From the NCBI GenBank assembly GCA_037178975.1, contig JASJZH010000005.1, positions 2,666,001-2,730,000 of the forward strand: a stretch of DNA of 64,000 nt, in the 5' to 3' direction. This document shows, in pieces, positions 11,601 to 22,274 of this stretch (position 1 is the stretch's first letter; every line of letters begins with the position of its first letter). The DNA is from Oscheius tipulae. Taxonomy: Eukaryota > Nematoda > Chromadorea > Rhabditida > Rhabditidae. The position numbers and the translations under genes are program-made. The notes under the pieces were generated by a model that was not told the origin of the DNA, ran no database searches, and saw only the letters and a list, made by a program, of their open reading frames with translations.

Positions 11601-14600
11601 TCGTAGAGACGGAAATATTCGCGATCCGGGACGCTGAGGCTCATCGCGTTGACCGACTCTCCTCCATAGACGATTCCGATGGACATGGAGCGTAGATCGT
11701 CGGCCTAAAATTGGTTTTTATGCCATGATTGGAGGAAAAAGTCTAAAGACGGCAAAATAAAAAAATTGCCTCCAGACGGGATTGAACCGTCGACCTTCTG
11801 TTTACGAGACAGACGCTCTGCCACTGAGCTATAGAGGCTCTATTCCTTTCTAGTACTCTTTCTGACACCGAAAGTGCTAAATCTGTACAAACAGTCGTGT
11901 TTGTCCAATTTTGGCGCAATTTCCATCTCATTTGGAGCTACAAAAGGAGCAGAGCCTCTATAGCTCAGTGGCAGAGCGTCTGTCTCGTAAACAGAAGGTC
12001 GACGGTTCAATCCCGTCTGGAGGCAACGCTTTTTTTTAAGACTTTTTTCTGGATACACCAGAAAGCGACTAAAAACCAGTCGACCCACCAGCTCATTCCA
12101 ATACTTCATAGCCTCGGCCACCAGCTTATTCACTGCCTCGGCTTCAACTGTCACATCCGGGATTTCCTTGATCGGCTCCTTTGGTTTTGGCGTCTGCACG
12201 GGACTCGGAAGGACGGTCGTGGCTCCGGAAAAGAGGGTATTGGTGGCTGGAGAAGGCTGGCTGAGGGGGGTGGACGAGGCTTGTGGCTGAAGCTCTAAAA
12301 TGACTTTTTTGAGCGGGAAAAGACCTAAAACTGACGTAGAGAAGGCTTGGACAGTGTCAGTGAAGCTGCTGCTGCTGTTGTCGTCGGGGTAGAGAAGAGA
12401 CTCTGAGCCGTCTGGACTGAGGGCTTGATGGCGCTGGGCATTTGCGAGAAGAGCTGTGGAGTTGCGGCCACTGGCTGCGGCGTAGAGGAAGCAGCCGGTT
12501 TCTTGCCGACGCGGACCGAAGATAGCTGGACCGTGGAGGGTTCACTGAAAAAAAATAGACAATCAGTAAGATGGGCGTATGGATTCGAACTTCGTAGTAA
12601 AAAAACTGACTAGAACTAATGTTTTGAAGGTCAGTCAGTCCTAGGGGGAAAGTCTTTTTCGTTTAGCAGGCTACTAGGGTGAAAAACTGAACAGCGAAAG
12701 CTGGGCAAAGTAACGAAACTTCAGGATATTTAGCAAATGTCTAAAGCCATCGATATTGGTCTATACGGAAGCTTTTGAGCAAGTTTGAAAAGGTCGCAAC
12801 GACTGTCTGTTGACCTAAGTCCACTTACTACTTTCTAACGCCGCTTTCAGGCTTCGGGTCAAAAGAAATAAAGAGTCAATTCATTATTTTTTACTTGAAA
12901 AACTCTGAATCGGTGTGTCATCATGAAGCTTTCAAAAGTCCCGTTTTGTACAAGCCTGATGCTCCAATAAAAAGCAACCCACATTGTACAATCCTTGTGG
13001 CTCTGATCCAGTGAGACGATATTGTGTGCCGTCAGGACTCCATCGCTGGTCATCACGTACAGAATTGGACATGCCGGATGACTCTTCTCCCTCTCCTCAT
13101 CTAAAATCCACGTTTTGGTTCAAAAATCACACAATAGAGTCGTACCTCGATAGACCAGTGTACTGGAACTGAGGTCCACAGTCAGTCCTAGGGGGAAAGT
13201 CTCTTTCGTTGAGGAATCCGTCGGCAGATCCAGTCGCGTCTCATCGTCAAGGAGCCAAATTTGCCACGCATCTCCAATCTTCCCGATTACGCTGATTTCA
13301 CTGCTCTTCGTCGACGACAAAATGACAAGATTCCAGTGCAGCAAGAGGGTCGTCTCGAAGCTGATGTGATGCGGGAGCTGGCTTTCGGCACTGCCGTATT
13401 GAAGTTCCGGGAGTGGCTTCCAGGCTGGTGGCTGGTCCTGTAATTTTTTTTTTATCGAGAATGAAATTTTGGAGCGAAAATTTGTAGGTAGGAAGCTCCT
13501 ACTAGGAGCCACTGATGAGGTATGGGTAGTGTAGAGCGATCGGTTCAGTTCATTAAAATCCACTGTCGATGAGGCCGAAGAAACACTCTCCTACAATAGA
13601 ATATATATGGCCAATAGGCCTGAATTTGGTGTCTTCGCCCCATTGAAGTCTTTAGTCAATCTATTCAGTGTTGAAGCTCAACAATCATAGCAATGGATCT
13701 CGTAACGCGCATCTTACAAGAGCCGATAGTGTCACTATCATCAAAACAGACTACAGTGCTGATTTTCGTAGCCATTTTGACACTGCTCCATCACAGAAAA
13801 CCAGTCATAACCACATAGAATGGTACAGGACCAGGAAAAAATGCCTTACCTTTTTGATTGTGAGCAAGAAGACGGCCGTATCAGCAGCTGGGCCCGCGTA
13901 GGCTACGAGCCATTCCGTCGTCGAGATCCAGCACAGTCCACAGACCGGGGCACCGGCTAGAACTGTTTCGGGCGGCATTATGCCTCGAACGGCCTTAACA
14001 GTTGTTTTTAGCCTATTCTGGAAGATTAAAAAAAACCCACATCAAGCTCCATTTTAAGCTGGCAGACCTTGCCCAAACTGTCCCCGATCGTGAGCTGCTT
14101 GCCTTTCGGACTCCAGCTGATCTGTGTGGTCACGCCGCTCATCTTCTTCTGAGCGATGATTGAGAAGGCCGCGATATTCTGGAATTTTCTTATTTCCACC
14201 AAAAAAGAGGGAATGAACGAACCTTGAGGTCAATTTTGACCACGAGGAGGCTGTTATCGCTCGAGCTGGCCGCGAACGTATCTGGAAGGGCTGGATTCCA
14301 CCGGAGACAGACGCCTTGGGCTGTCGGCTCGGGGCTGAGACGAATACTGGATAGATGGTAGACCTGGAACGGCGGGAGTTTAGATTTCTCGAAGCGTTTT
14401 TGTTTGAACTGCTTGAGAAAGCACAACGGGTCATTGACTGGCGTAGTGGTTAAGAGCACTGTTTACAGTCCAAATGACCCAGATTCGATCCCCGTATATG
14501 GTAAGTTATACCGACTTCTACCGCTCCGGAATATTTGATGGAACTGAAATGCCCGTTTCAGTCATTTTCACGTAGCATTTTTTTCACGTAGCAAAGTGCG

Positions 14601-15374
14601 ATGTTTACAATCAAAAAGACCCCGATTCGATCTCTCGGACACGGTCTACCAAGTTCTCAGGCTCCCGAACATTCGAAACATTGTAAATACTTGTCCTGGG
14701 GCTTCAAAGCTGTTCCAGGAGGAAAACATCCCTGTTAATTGCCATTTTGTCAATTTTACAAAACAAATTCAGGTTTCCTGAGCTCGCTACAATGTGAAAC
14801 AACCGACCTCACCGGTGAAGCTCTGTGAAAAAGCCGCCATGTCGTAGAGGTGTACGAAAGCTCCAGCTCCGACTGCGTTGACGAGGACGGCCAGCAGAGT
14901 TCCGTCGCAATTCGTTCCCAGATTGACGACCTTCTAAAACTTACAACATTTCCTTAGCATGACCATAAACAAACCTCTTGTGCTGCCAGCTCGACCGTCT
15001 TCTTCTGCAGCTCCGTGAACTCCTTGTTGGCCGTCTGCTTCGTAATTTCTAGTCCGTGAATGGCTGCTGTCGAGAAGGAAATCAGCTGAAGAGGTTTTAT
15101 TAACAATTCCGGCATTCCTGAGGTCCAGAAGGCAGAAAATTAGAGTCAAAAACCGACTTTATTGTTCCCACTCGCGGCCACGGCTATCTGGTATGTCGAC
15201 GAGCAGCAGACGGCGTTGTGGGCAGCGGTGAAGAACTGTCCTGCCGGGTAGAGACGCGTCTTTTGGAGGGCTCGGAACTCGAAGTCCTGAAAATGCTTAA
15301 CTAGTCAACATTTCTAAGACAAAAAGCCATGAAAATTGTAGGCAACTTACATTTTTCTCGATGGCCGTGTCCAT
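5671..15374 (-). CDS. npp-14: Nup214-type FG nucleoporin (cytoplasmic face of nuclear pore)
   Basis: Minus-strand multi-exon gene, ATG 15372-15374 (MDTAIEKN), stop 5671-5673. The N-terminal half is a beta-propeller recognisable as Nup214/CAN: SSTYQIAVAASGNNK, VNLGTNCDGTLLAVL, LRWNPALPDTFAASSSDNS, TQISWSPKGKQLTIGDSLG, CWISTTEWLVAYAGPA, WQIWLLDDETRLDLP with a PLGLTVDLSSS strand, and ILYVMTSDGVLTAHNI. A Ser/Thr/Pro-rich linker follows near 12.2-12.5 kb. Helical, probably coiled-coil exons lie at 11.1-12.2 kb. FG-type repeats fill 5.7-9.7 kb (SFGGG, VFGGK, IFGGAG, GFGGFAGG). The family docks mRNA-export factors at the cytoplasmic ring. Introns host tRNA genes and repeats. The symbol is by analogy to the C. 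elegans orthologue; exon borders in the FG half are approximate. Confidence 0.85.
7365..7650 (+). repeat. Dispersed repeat family, copy 2, in a Nup214 intron
   Basis: The block order matches copy 1 at 0.7-1.3 kb: TTTGTTTGTCCGTGGCCACG, AAAAGCAAAACAAAAAG, TTTCTAGCCTTGAAATTC, then CAGACGACGAAGCCGGCTAG. It lacks the purine-rich insert of copy 1. Confidence 0.6.
8985..9110 (-). repeat. Dispersed repeat family, copy 3 (reverse), with (CAAA)n
   Basis: About 13 units of CAAA (9032-9090) abut a reverse copy of the GTCCGTGGTCACGAAAC block seen in copy 2. Reading frames here encode only Val/Cys/Leu/Phe runs and are not genes. Confidence 0.6.
10074..10145 (-). pseudogene. Decayed tRNA-Thr copy, anticodon now TGT
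   Basis: This 72-nt minus-strand copy resembles the tRNA-Thr(CGT) genes at 11.8-12.0 kb. It has changes at the first acceptor base (G to A), in the D arm, in the anticodon stem (a G-A mismatch) and in the anticodon (CGT to TGT). The B box GGTTCAATCCC is intact. It is probably a pseudogene. Confidence 0.65.
11009..11076 (+). repeat. tRNA-like A/B-box element (SINE head or tRNA relic)
   Basis: A good A box (TGGCGCAATCGGTTAGAG) and a perfect B box (GGTTCGAATCC at 11058-11068) are correctly spaced. The anticodon and acceptor stems do not pair, so it is not a working tRNA. Confidence 0.5.
11767..11838 (-). tRNA. tRNA-Thr (CGT)
   Basis: A 72-nt cloverleaf with acceptor GCCTCTA paired to TGGAGGC (one G-T pair), D arm TAGCTCAGTGGCAGAG, anticodon loop CTCGTAA between CTGT/ACAG stems (anticodon CGT, reads ACG), and T arm GACGG TTCAATC CCGTC. 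It lies in a Nup214 intron on the same strand as that gene. Its sequence is the same as the copy at 11954-12025 on the other strand. Confidence 0.9.
11954..12025 (+). tRNA. tRNA-Thr (CGT), inverted second copy
   Basis: This is the same 72-nt sequence as the tRNA at 11767-11838, on the opposite strand, 115 bp away in the same Nup214 intron region. All stems pair and both internal promoter boxes are intact. Confidence 0.9.
12625..12662 (-). repeat. Intronic copy of a Nup214 exon fragment
   Basis: CAGTCAGTCCTAGGGGGAAA and the following bases match the Nup214 coding exon at 13178-13210 almost exactly, but this copy sits in an intron of the same gene. Confidence 0.55.
14436..14710 (+). repeat. 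Tandem tRNA-derived SINE-like units in a Nup214 intron
   Basis: The first unit (14436-14580) has an A box (TGGCGTAGTGGTTAAGAG) and a B box (GATTCGATCCC), followed by a tail containing ACCGCTCCGGAATATT. A second, diverged and 5'-shortened unit (about 14590-14710) repeats the ATGTTTACA, CCCGATTCGATC and GGCTCCCGAACATT blocks. Stem pairing is poor, so these are not functional tRNAs. Confidence 0.5.
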
Positions 15375-18300
15375 GAGATGTTGTTGTACTCGTGAGAATA
15401 GCAAATGTCTGACATATAAATGAGTGGATGTGATTTGGAGGAAAAAAGAAGGGGGGAAACGACGAGAAACAAAAGTGGCTAGGAAACTAGTCGGCAGCCG
15501 TAGACACTGCGAATTATGGGATTTTTGATTGAATAAGGGCTGACTGGTGCAACTTTCAGCAAACTTGTTACCCGAGGTGACAAAATTGAAGAAATACCGA
15601 AAACATCGGTGGAAAATGACGTTAGCCGGCAATGGAGTAGTTGAAACCGGATAAATGGGCAAAGAATCAATTTTTGAACATCATGAGGCTCTCAGCTGTT
15701 CCACAGCTTTATTTACTTAAAGAAACTGGGCAAAATGAGAAAAGGGGACGTAGAAAAAGAAATAACTGAACAGTTCCATTATTGTTGTCGCAAAAGCTGG
15801 GAAGGGTGGTTTCTCGGATGTTTTCCCGTTTCTAGACTTGCAAAAGTTTTACTTTGTTGGAAACAACCGTTTTCTAGCAGAGGGAAAACCAAAGATAGAT
15901 AGAACATCAAGAAAAAGTCGCGAACTTGATCATGTTCACTAGCAGCGGCCCCGAAATCCAATATCTGGTTCTTCATGTAATTTTTCCTTGTAGCAATCGA
16001 ACGTTACAGCAACCTTTTGGGGCCATCCAACATGATCAGCATCAATGTTTACGCTGTTTGTGACTCCACAAACGTTCCATTACGTTTAAAATCAATCCAT
16101 GTATAGCATGATTTTGCGAATACATAACGGGTTAGTCAAGAAAGAAATTAGTGAAAAACATACAGTGGAACAGTAGCACACGCCCTACCCTCTCATAGAA
16201 CAGTTTCTAGCATTTCACACGTTCCTCTTCGATTTTTTTGGCATCTTTATCATGAAAGGAAAGTACGAAAAATATGAGATGAGAATGACAGCGGTTTGCG
16301 AAAATAACGTTTGAAGTCGAGCAAACAAAATTCAGAGCGGAGAGAAACGCAAACTTGCGTACGCGTTCAAAAAATTTTGCTCGCGCAGAGATTGAGCACG
16401 ATCAGCCTTTCTTAGTGGTTCAATGGTTTCTAAGAACTACCAAACACCGCTGATTCAAGGAAGAGCCCCCTGAAGAAGACCGAGCACGGACCTCAATCTT
16501 TCAATGGCAATTGGCGGATTCACGCGCCTCGTCCGTTTTTGCAGGCTCTTTTCCAATCACCAAGCCAGAAATTTGTGGTGCTAATTTTCGCAATCTCTCT
16601 GTCTCTTTGTCTACTGTGAGAGAAAGTAAAGCTATTGACCTTGGAAAAAGTAGAAGAGGATGTTGCTGGACGGGAAAGTTCTGCTAGACTTTAAGCTCCA
16701 AAAGTGAAAGCGATCGAGGTTCTGGAAACTTTTTGTAGAAAGCGAAAAGTAAAAAAGGTTATAAAAAAGTGCCATACTAAATGTTTTGTGAAGAATATTT
16801 ATTCCACTTGGTCCCCTTCTGCTGCTCCAGACGGTTGCTTTCTGCACTTTTACCACGGCCACGTTGCTCCTTTCCTTCAAGTAGTTTACCCAACTTGCTG
16901 ACTCTTCTACTCTCTTTCTACCATTTCGAGACTTGGATCCGGGGTAATCCCGAGTAATCCGAATCTGAGTCTACCCTCCGAGGGCCTAATCGAGAGAAAG
17001 GAGGCTGAGGGCGGTGTCCTTAATGCGAGAATTGAAGTGAGAAGTTCTATTTTTAGGAGTCTATAAAATAGATAAGTGTCTTCGAAGATCGCTTGGAAAG
17101 AAGATGACTGCAGCAATTGCAGTTATTGCGAAAGTGACGAGAAATATAAGGTATAATCTGACAGATCAAATCAACCTACATCTTTGGCAGCAGGCATCTT
17201 CGCAAACTTTGTAAAAGCGTTGAAAGGTAAGACTACTTTCTCTGGTAAATAGCACGCGTATTGCTTCTTCGATCGTTAGCTTTAATAGTTTCACATTTTA
17301 TTTGTTTCGAGATAAAATTTATGTATCAAAACTTTCGGTGTTTAAGGTTATTTGTTTGTCGGTGTAGTAGATATAGCGTTAGCATATATTTGTAAGATCG
17401 AAATTTGACTGCTTACCAGGGAAAAGACCAAATGGCTCTAACAAATTTCGCTACTAGCCGTTTCAGACATCTGGCCCTCTCCGTAACATCCCTCTCTTTT
17501 CAATCACGTATCTTTCTAAAGTTCAAATGCCTTTCAATTGCGTACAAGAGCTACTTTTCAAACAGCTCATCCTTCATAAGCTTTTGTGTCTTATGCGTGT
17601 CCACAGATGCTTGTTTGTTCTCGTGATCTTTATGCTGGATATCTTGAACAACACAACATCATCTTTCCGAGTTCTGGTTTTAGTCATCTTGGTTATTGGG
17701 ACCATAAACGAGTTGTCAGAATGACGTAACAGACCCGGGAGTGCCCGGCGGACAGCTCTTATCTTTTGGGAAAATATCTTACGCCGTCGTTGCGGAACCT
17801 ACGTAGAATCGCATTATCGAACGATCACTTGTTCATATTACATATTAGGATAAGTGGAAATCATTAATCATCCACAGTACAAAAGGGTGGACGCTTTCAT
17901 AGCACCAGTGAAGTCGCGAATGTATTAAACATGAGCCAAGGTGGGTTTAAATTAGTTATCTTGTTTACTCGGTACATCTACGATAACTTTTTTCGTATAC
18001 AGTACGTGGCTATGAGCGGATGAACACTACGTCAGTAGACTTCTTTAATAGCACAGGTGCTTAGAGGGTGTGTCCATACGCAGATGTTTCGAGGTTCCGG
18101 GATTGCTCTGACACATGTTATTTTTCAGTAAACAGGCACTTTTACAAATTGATGATAATTCAGACTGTTGACTGAGATAACCAAAATCTTATCTTGGAGG
18201 GCCCAACAGCAGAAAGAACTTCACTCTTTTGACTTAACACTTACAATTAGCAGAAAATGCAAAGTGCTTGATGTCTATTTCTGTAAACAGGCCATAATCG

Positions 18301-19690
18301 AATTACGAGCCTGTCTACTGCAGCTTAATATGTCTCAAAACAGACTTCCGAATTATGAACATAAAAGCGGATTTGGAGCCAGATTTTCACCGATTAGTAG
18401 AAGGTAATCGTAAACAGTCTAGGAAGTGGATAAGCCGGTAAAAACTGCTTTAGCTACACCGATTTAACTAACAAGTGTGGCTGATGCCCCGTTGAGGCTC
18501 GTGACAGGTAGATGTTCCAGTCGAGCTACCCTGACAGGAGCAACGTTCTCCCAAACTGTCTCTTCTTTGACTTGACTTGCCAGCAATCGCACAAAGTAGT
18601 GCACACCAATTGGAATAATGGCTTCAGACACACAAACATAGAGACTACTGGACATTAAGAAATAAATTAAAAATTGGATTTCATATATGTCTTCCCATAA
18701 CTTGCTACGATCACGTAGTAAATTATCTTAGAACGAAAAATATGAATCTGGATATCGTCCATTGGCCTGTTTTACTGAGGAAACGTGCAACATGTACTTC
18801 TGTGCTTTTTAGAAAAGGATGAGACCAAAGTTCCTGGGCACAAAAAGGTTATGCTGGATTAAACTCATGTCTTGCTTCCAGAAAAAATCAAGATGGGGCT
18901 ACTGTAGTTTGTTTTTAGTCGTACACGAATACAAAAAGTTACAAAAATGGGAACACCGGAGCGAATACTTTTCTGTGCTTGTTCGCTATCCTTCGACTGC
19001 CTGAAATGAAAAGAGGGCAAGATAGCTTTTTAAAAGTAAAGGGAGAGAGCCTTTTCCGTCCCCGGAGTGTCCAGTGGTCTGTACACGGAAACGAGACGAG
19101 AGGCAAGTCAACAGTTTGTGTTCTCTATATCTTTGACACAACAAGAGGCAGGGATTTTGCTCAGTCGGGCACAAAAACTAACTCATTATCGGCAGCTGAT
19201 TCATGTACTAAAGGTCTAGGGACGCAGATAAAAAACAATTTACCCTAACCTACAATAACTTTTCATATTCCTTTCGTCGTCTCAATGGGTTGAACTTCGA
19301 GTTCAGCTCAAAACAGATCTGTTCTTGATCTGGTTACCCCCCTGCGTTGCTACTATTTTCTGCAATTATCTATTTTTCCATCATCAATCGGATTGGGCGA
19401 GCTGGAGGATCTATGACCACGGGGTGTGCCCGAGTTTTCAAGATCTTACTGTAGGTCAAAATAGAAAGCGGAGATGTACTCTCTATTTATGGATTCGTTA
19501 CTGCTTCATTTTAAACCAGCTTTTAGAACAAAATGCGTATTTGTCAGTATAGCTTAGATCTACGAACAATCCACTCGCATCTTTCTTTGATTGAAAGATG
19601 GCAATGACTTTACTATTGGGTTCGTCTTTTCGCTTTTTGTAAACATGTCCTTTGCCTTGTTTCGACAACGAGCTATTGATTATAGCACCT
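15375..19690. other. Gene-poor interval upstream of Nup214
   Basis: I see no gene I can support here. Open frames are short and lack family signatures. Near 16940-16965 two TAATCC sites stand close together, the core bound by Otx/bicoid-type homeodomains. They may be regulatory, but nothing else supports this. Confidence 0.4.
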
Positions 19691-19691
19691 C

Positions 19692-20640
19692 GTGTTGCTC
19701 ACTCAGTCCTCTACCACCATCATGTTAGACTCCATTTTCCTTCTTCTTATTCTCTATTCTCTGTTCGCTTTGATTCGGACTATTGATGACCTGCCACCCT
19801 ACCATCTGCGACATGTCATGTTAAATGAGTTCTTCAAAGGTACGAATGGAGCCCAAACGGCGGCTAATATCAATGATGTTTATAGCCAAGAGACGACGTC
19901 TACGAGAGTATGCCAGTTGTGGTTCCATCGCTTTCGGTCTGGGGACAAAAGCGTCGAAGATGAGCCAAAGTCAGGTCGACCAACAAGTTTCGATAAATCG
20001 AAGCTACTGCAGTTCGTGAACGAGAATAATGAGCAGACTGCCCGTGAACTAGCAGAGGCACTGTCTGTGAGTCATTTCACAGTTTAGCATCATTTGAAGC
20101 AATTGAGATATACGAAGAAACTGGACACATGGTTGCCGCATGACCTCAGCGACGCTCAAAAGTGGCAGCGCATGTCCGTCGCCCATTCTCCCCTGTCCAG
20201 GTATGAGAGGAAATCCTTTTTGTCACGTCTGGTGACGGGGGACGAGAAGTGGATAACGTACGTAAACTTCGGAAGGAAGCGTCAATGTTTGGGTCCAGGG
20301 CAGACACCAAGTCCTGATCTGAAACCCGACACCGTTGAAAAGAAGATTTTCTGGAATATCGAAGGAGTGGTGCACTGGGAACTGCTGGATGCTGGAACTA
20401 CCCTTACGGCCGCCATATACAGCCAGCAACTTGAAAAGGTTACCGTTGCACTTCGTCAGAAACGGCCGCTGAGGACCTTGCCCCTTCCGACTATTATCTG
20501 TTCTGGACTCTCAACAACGAGATTGGAATTCCGACGGCGCACTCAAAACCTGGTTGACAGACTTCTTCGCGTCGAAACCCATGGTGTTCTACGAGCGTGG
20601 CTTTCGTAAGCTAGTAGTAGAGATATTAGTTTGCGCCAAA
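19692..20640 (+). mobile_element. Mariner-family transposon remnant (dead transposase)
   Basis: A mariner transposase reads from about 19780: an HTH region ending SGRPTSF, ARELAEALSVSHFTV, WLPHDLSDAQK, and the first catalytic Asp block TGDEKWITYV. An in-frame TAG lies at 20085-20087. After LEKVTVALRQKRP the block holding the second catalytic Asp is missing, and the third block (EDLAPSDYYLFW) appears only after a frame change. The C-terminal piece TDFFASKPMVFYERGFRKLV is in a third frame. The element is therefore defective by a stop, an internal deletion and frameshifts. Terminal inverted repeats were not found by eye. Confidence 0.85.
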
Positions 20641-20956
20641 AGTTTGCAAGTCAACAAACGCAAACAAGTTCGAGATGGAAAAAGCTGCTTTAGGAAAGAG
20701 TTCCACAGAAGAGTAAAGTGTTGGCGACGTAAGCTGCCTTTAGGCATCTTGTAGGTCTCTAAAACCTAGATAGGACCACAAGAATTGTCAGTCAACTGAT
20801 TTTCAAGAAAATGATGAGGAAATCTCCATCGGATCCTGTGAGTTACTGGAAGAATGAGACCCGAAGAACTAATCATCTAAACTCGAAAGTACAGTATAAA
20901 TCGAAATGTAGTAGATCACAGATCTGACTTTTCTATTTGAAGCTGAACTTTCTTCT

Positions 20957-21343
20957 TCATGCCACAGTACTCTCGGCCAGGCATGCTCCAGACTCCGCCC
21001 ACCTAGGAGTTTCAGAAACCCGTCCCGTTCTACAAGCTGGCTTGTAAGTCAATTTTTTACCTACCGTAATAACTCGTCCATTGGGTCCACGAGACCCTTG
21101 GGCTCCGGGCTTTCCTGTTCGTCCAGTGGGGCCGGGCGGTTCAGCCAATCCTACTTCTCTTTTCTTTCCATCTTGTAACAACTCACGGTCTCCCAGATGA
21201 CTTTTTATCGGATAACTTACCTGACATCGGTTTCCTGGACTACCTCTCAGGTCAGGTGCTCCAGCTGGACCACGTAAACCGGGAGGGCAGATTATGCACG
21301 GCTCGGAAGGTGATAGTTCAATTAAGATATCACTTGAATGCAA
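20957..21343 (-). pseudogene. Cuticle-collagen fragment
   Basis: Minus-strand exons encode a Cys-flanked Gly-X-Y block (CIICPPGLRGPAGAPDLRG) and, after a spliced gap of about 80 nt, GPTGRTGKPGAQGSRGPNGR. A short Arg/Glu-rich C-terminus ends with TGA at 20957-20959. Nematode cuticle collagens have an N-terminal membrane-anchor and processing region and longer Gly-X-Y tracts. None of that is visible upstream to 22.2 kb. It is probably a truncated gene, though distant 5' exons cannot be excluded. Confidence 0.6.
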
Positions 21344-22226
21344 AGAGTAGCGAATAGTCTGCTAGGAGAAGTGTGTTGCTCTTTTTTCTGCAAACTGACT
21401 GACTCTGACTATTCTCCAGAAAAACACTTTTTGAATGTCTCAAAGGATTCTTAGGAAACTTAGATTATGTGTAACTGTGACATTCAAGGATGTTTGCAGC
21501 TAAAACATGTGTGTTCGTTTCGGAACCCCGAAAACGAATTAGAACTCTGTCTGTCTTTCGTACTTTTACAGCCGTCGTATCTCTCCTAAATGATTCCCTA
21601 AAATCGCTACATTCACAACAGCCACCAAAAAGTATTATAGTGTGAGTTGATGTTAAAGTATTTATGAGAGCTGGACAGACTAGACTGTTACCTTGTTCGG
21701 TACATCTAAGCTCAAAAGCGCATCGGTACTCTAAGACCTACAATAGTTCAAAAGAGGACAAACATTTCCCTCATCTTCGGGACAAATGGATGCATTAAAA
21801 CTGATTTCTAAATGAAAATGGCTAGCTGTTTCTGCCCTCTACAGCAGTCATCTAATCAGAAAATCAGATTCAGGATGCAGCTGCACCTATGATCACCGAC
21901 GCACATGATCAGGAACCTTTCGGAGAGGGTGGAGTGAGTACAGAACGACTGTGCAATCCAACTCTAGCTACAACATCAGGCAGGTGTTAATTTTGAACAG
22001 CGAGTAATGGCTTCTCTCCGGAGGGAGGAGAGATGTGTGTTTAATTCTGTTGAGAGCGGATGTGAGGTGCAAAACACAAGCTTTAACGAGGGAAAAAAGA
22101 GTTTTTGCTAATTTCCCGGTCTTTCGAGGGTACTGTGTGCTTACACACACCTTAATATCCGCATTGCAGCTTTTACCCATAAGAATTTGTTCGTTGTTCA
22201 CAGATTAATGTTCTCATCACCAAAAA
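21344..22226. other. Intergenic, no feature seen
   Basis: No coding, RNA or repeat signature was recognised in this stretch. Confidence 0.5.
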
Positions 22227-22274
22227 TTGACAAATTCAGAGCATCTTGTGAAAAAGTCTCAACTCCAAGCCGCC

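Noticed and set aside
17170-17190. Minus-strand short start exon reading MPAAKD before a GTAGGT donor
   Set aside because: No convincing second exon could be found downstream.
17940-17990. GGTTTAAATTAG phrase resembling the start of a spliced-leader RNA
   Set aside because: The rest of the leader, the donor site and an Sm site are not present.
18464-18655. Minus-strand 63-aa frame with a hydrophobic middle, vaguely cystatin-like
   Set aside because: No QxVxG-type motif, no signal peptide, and no neighbouring exons.
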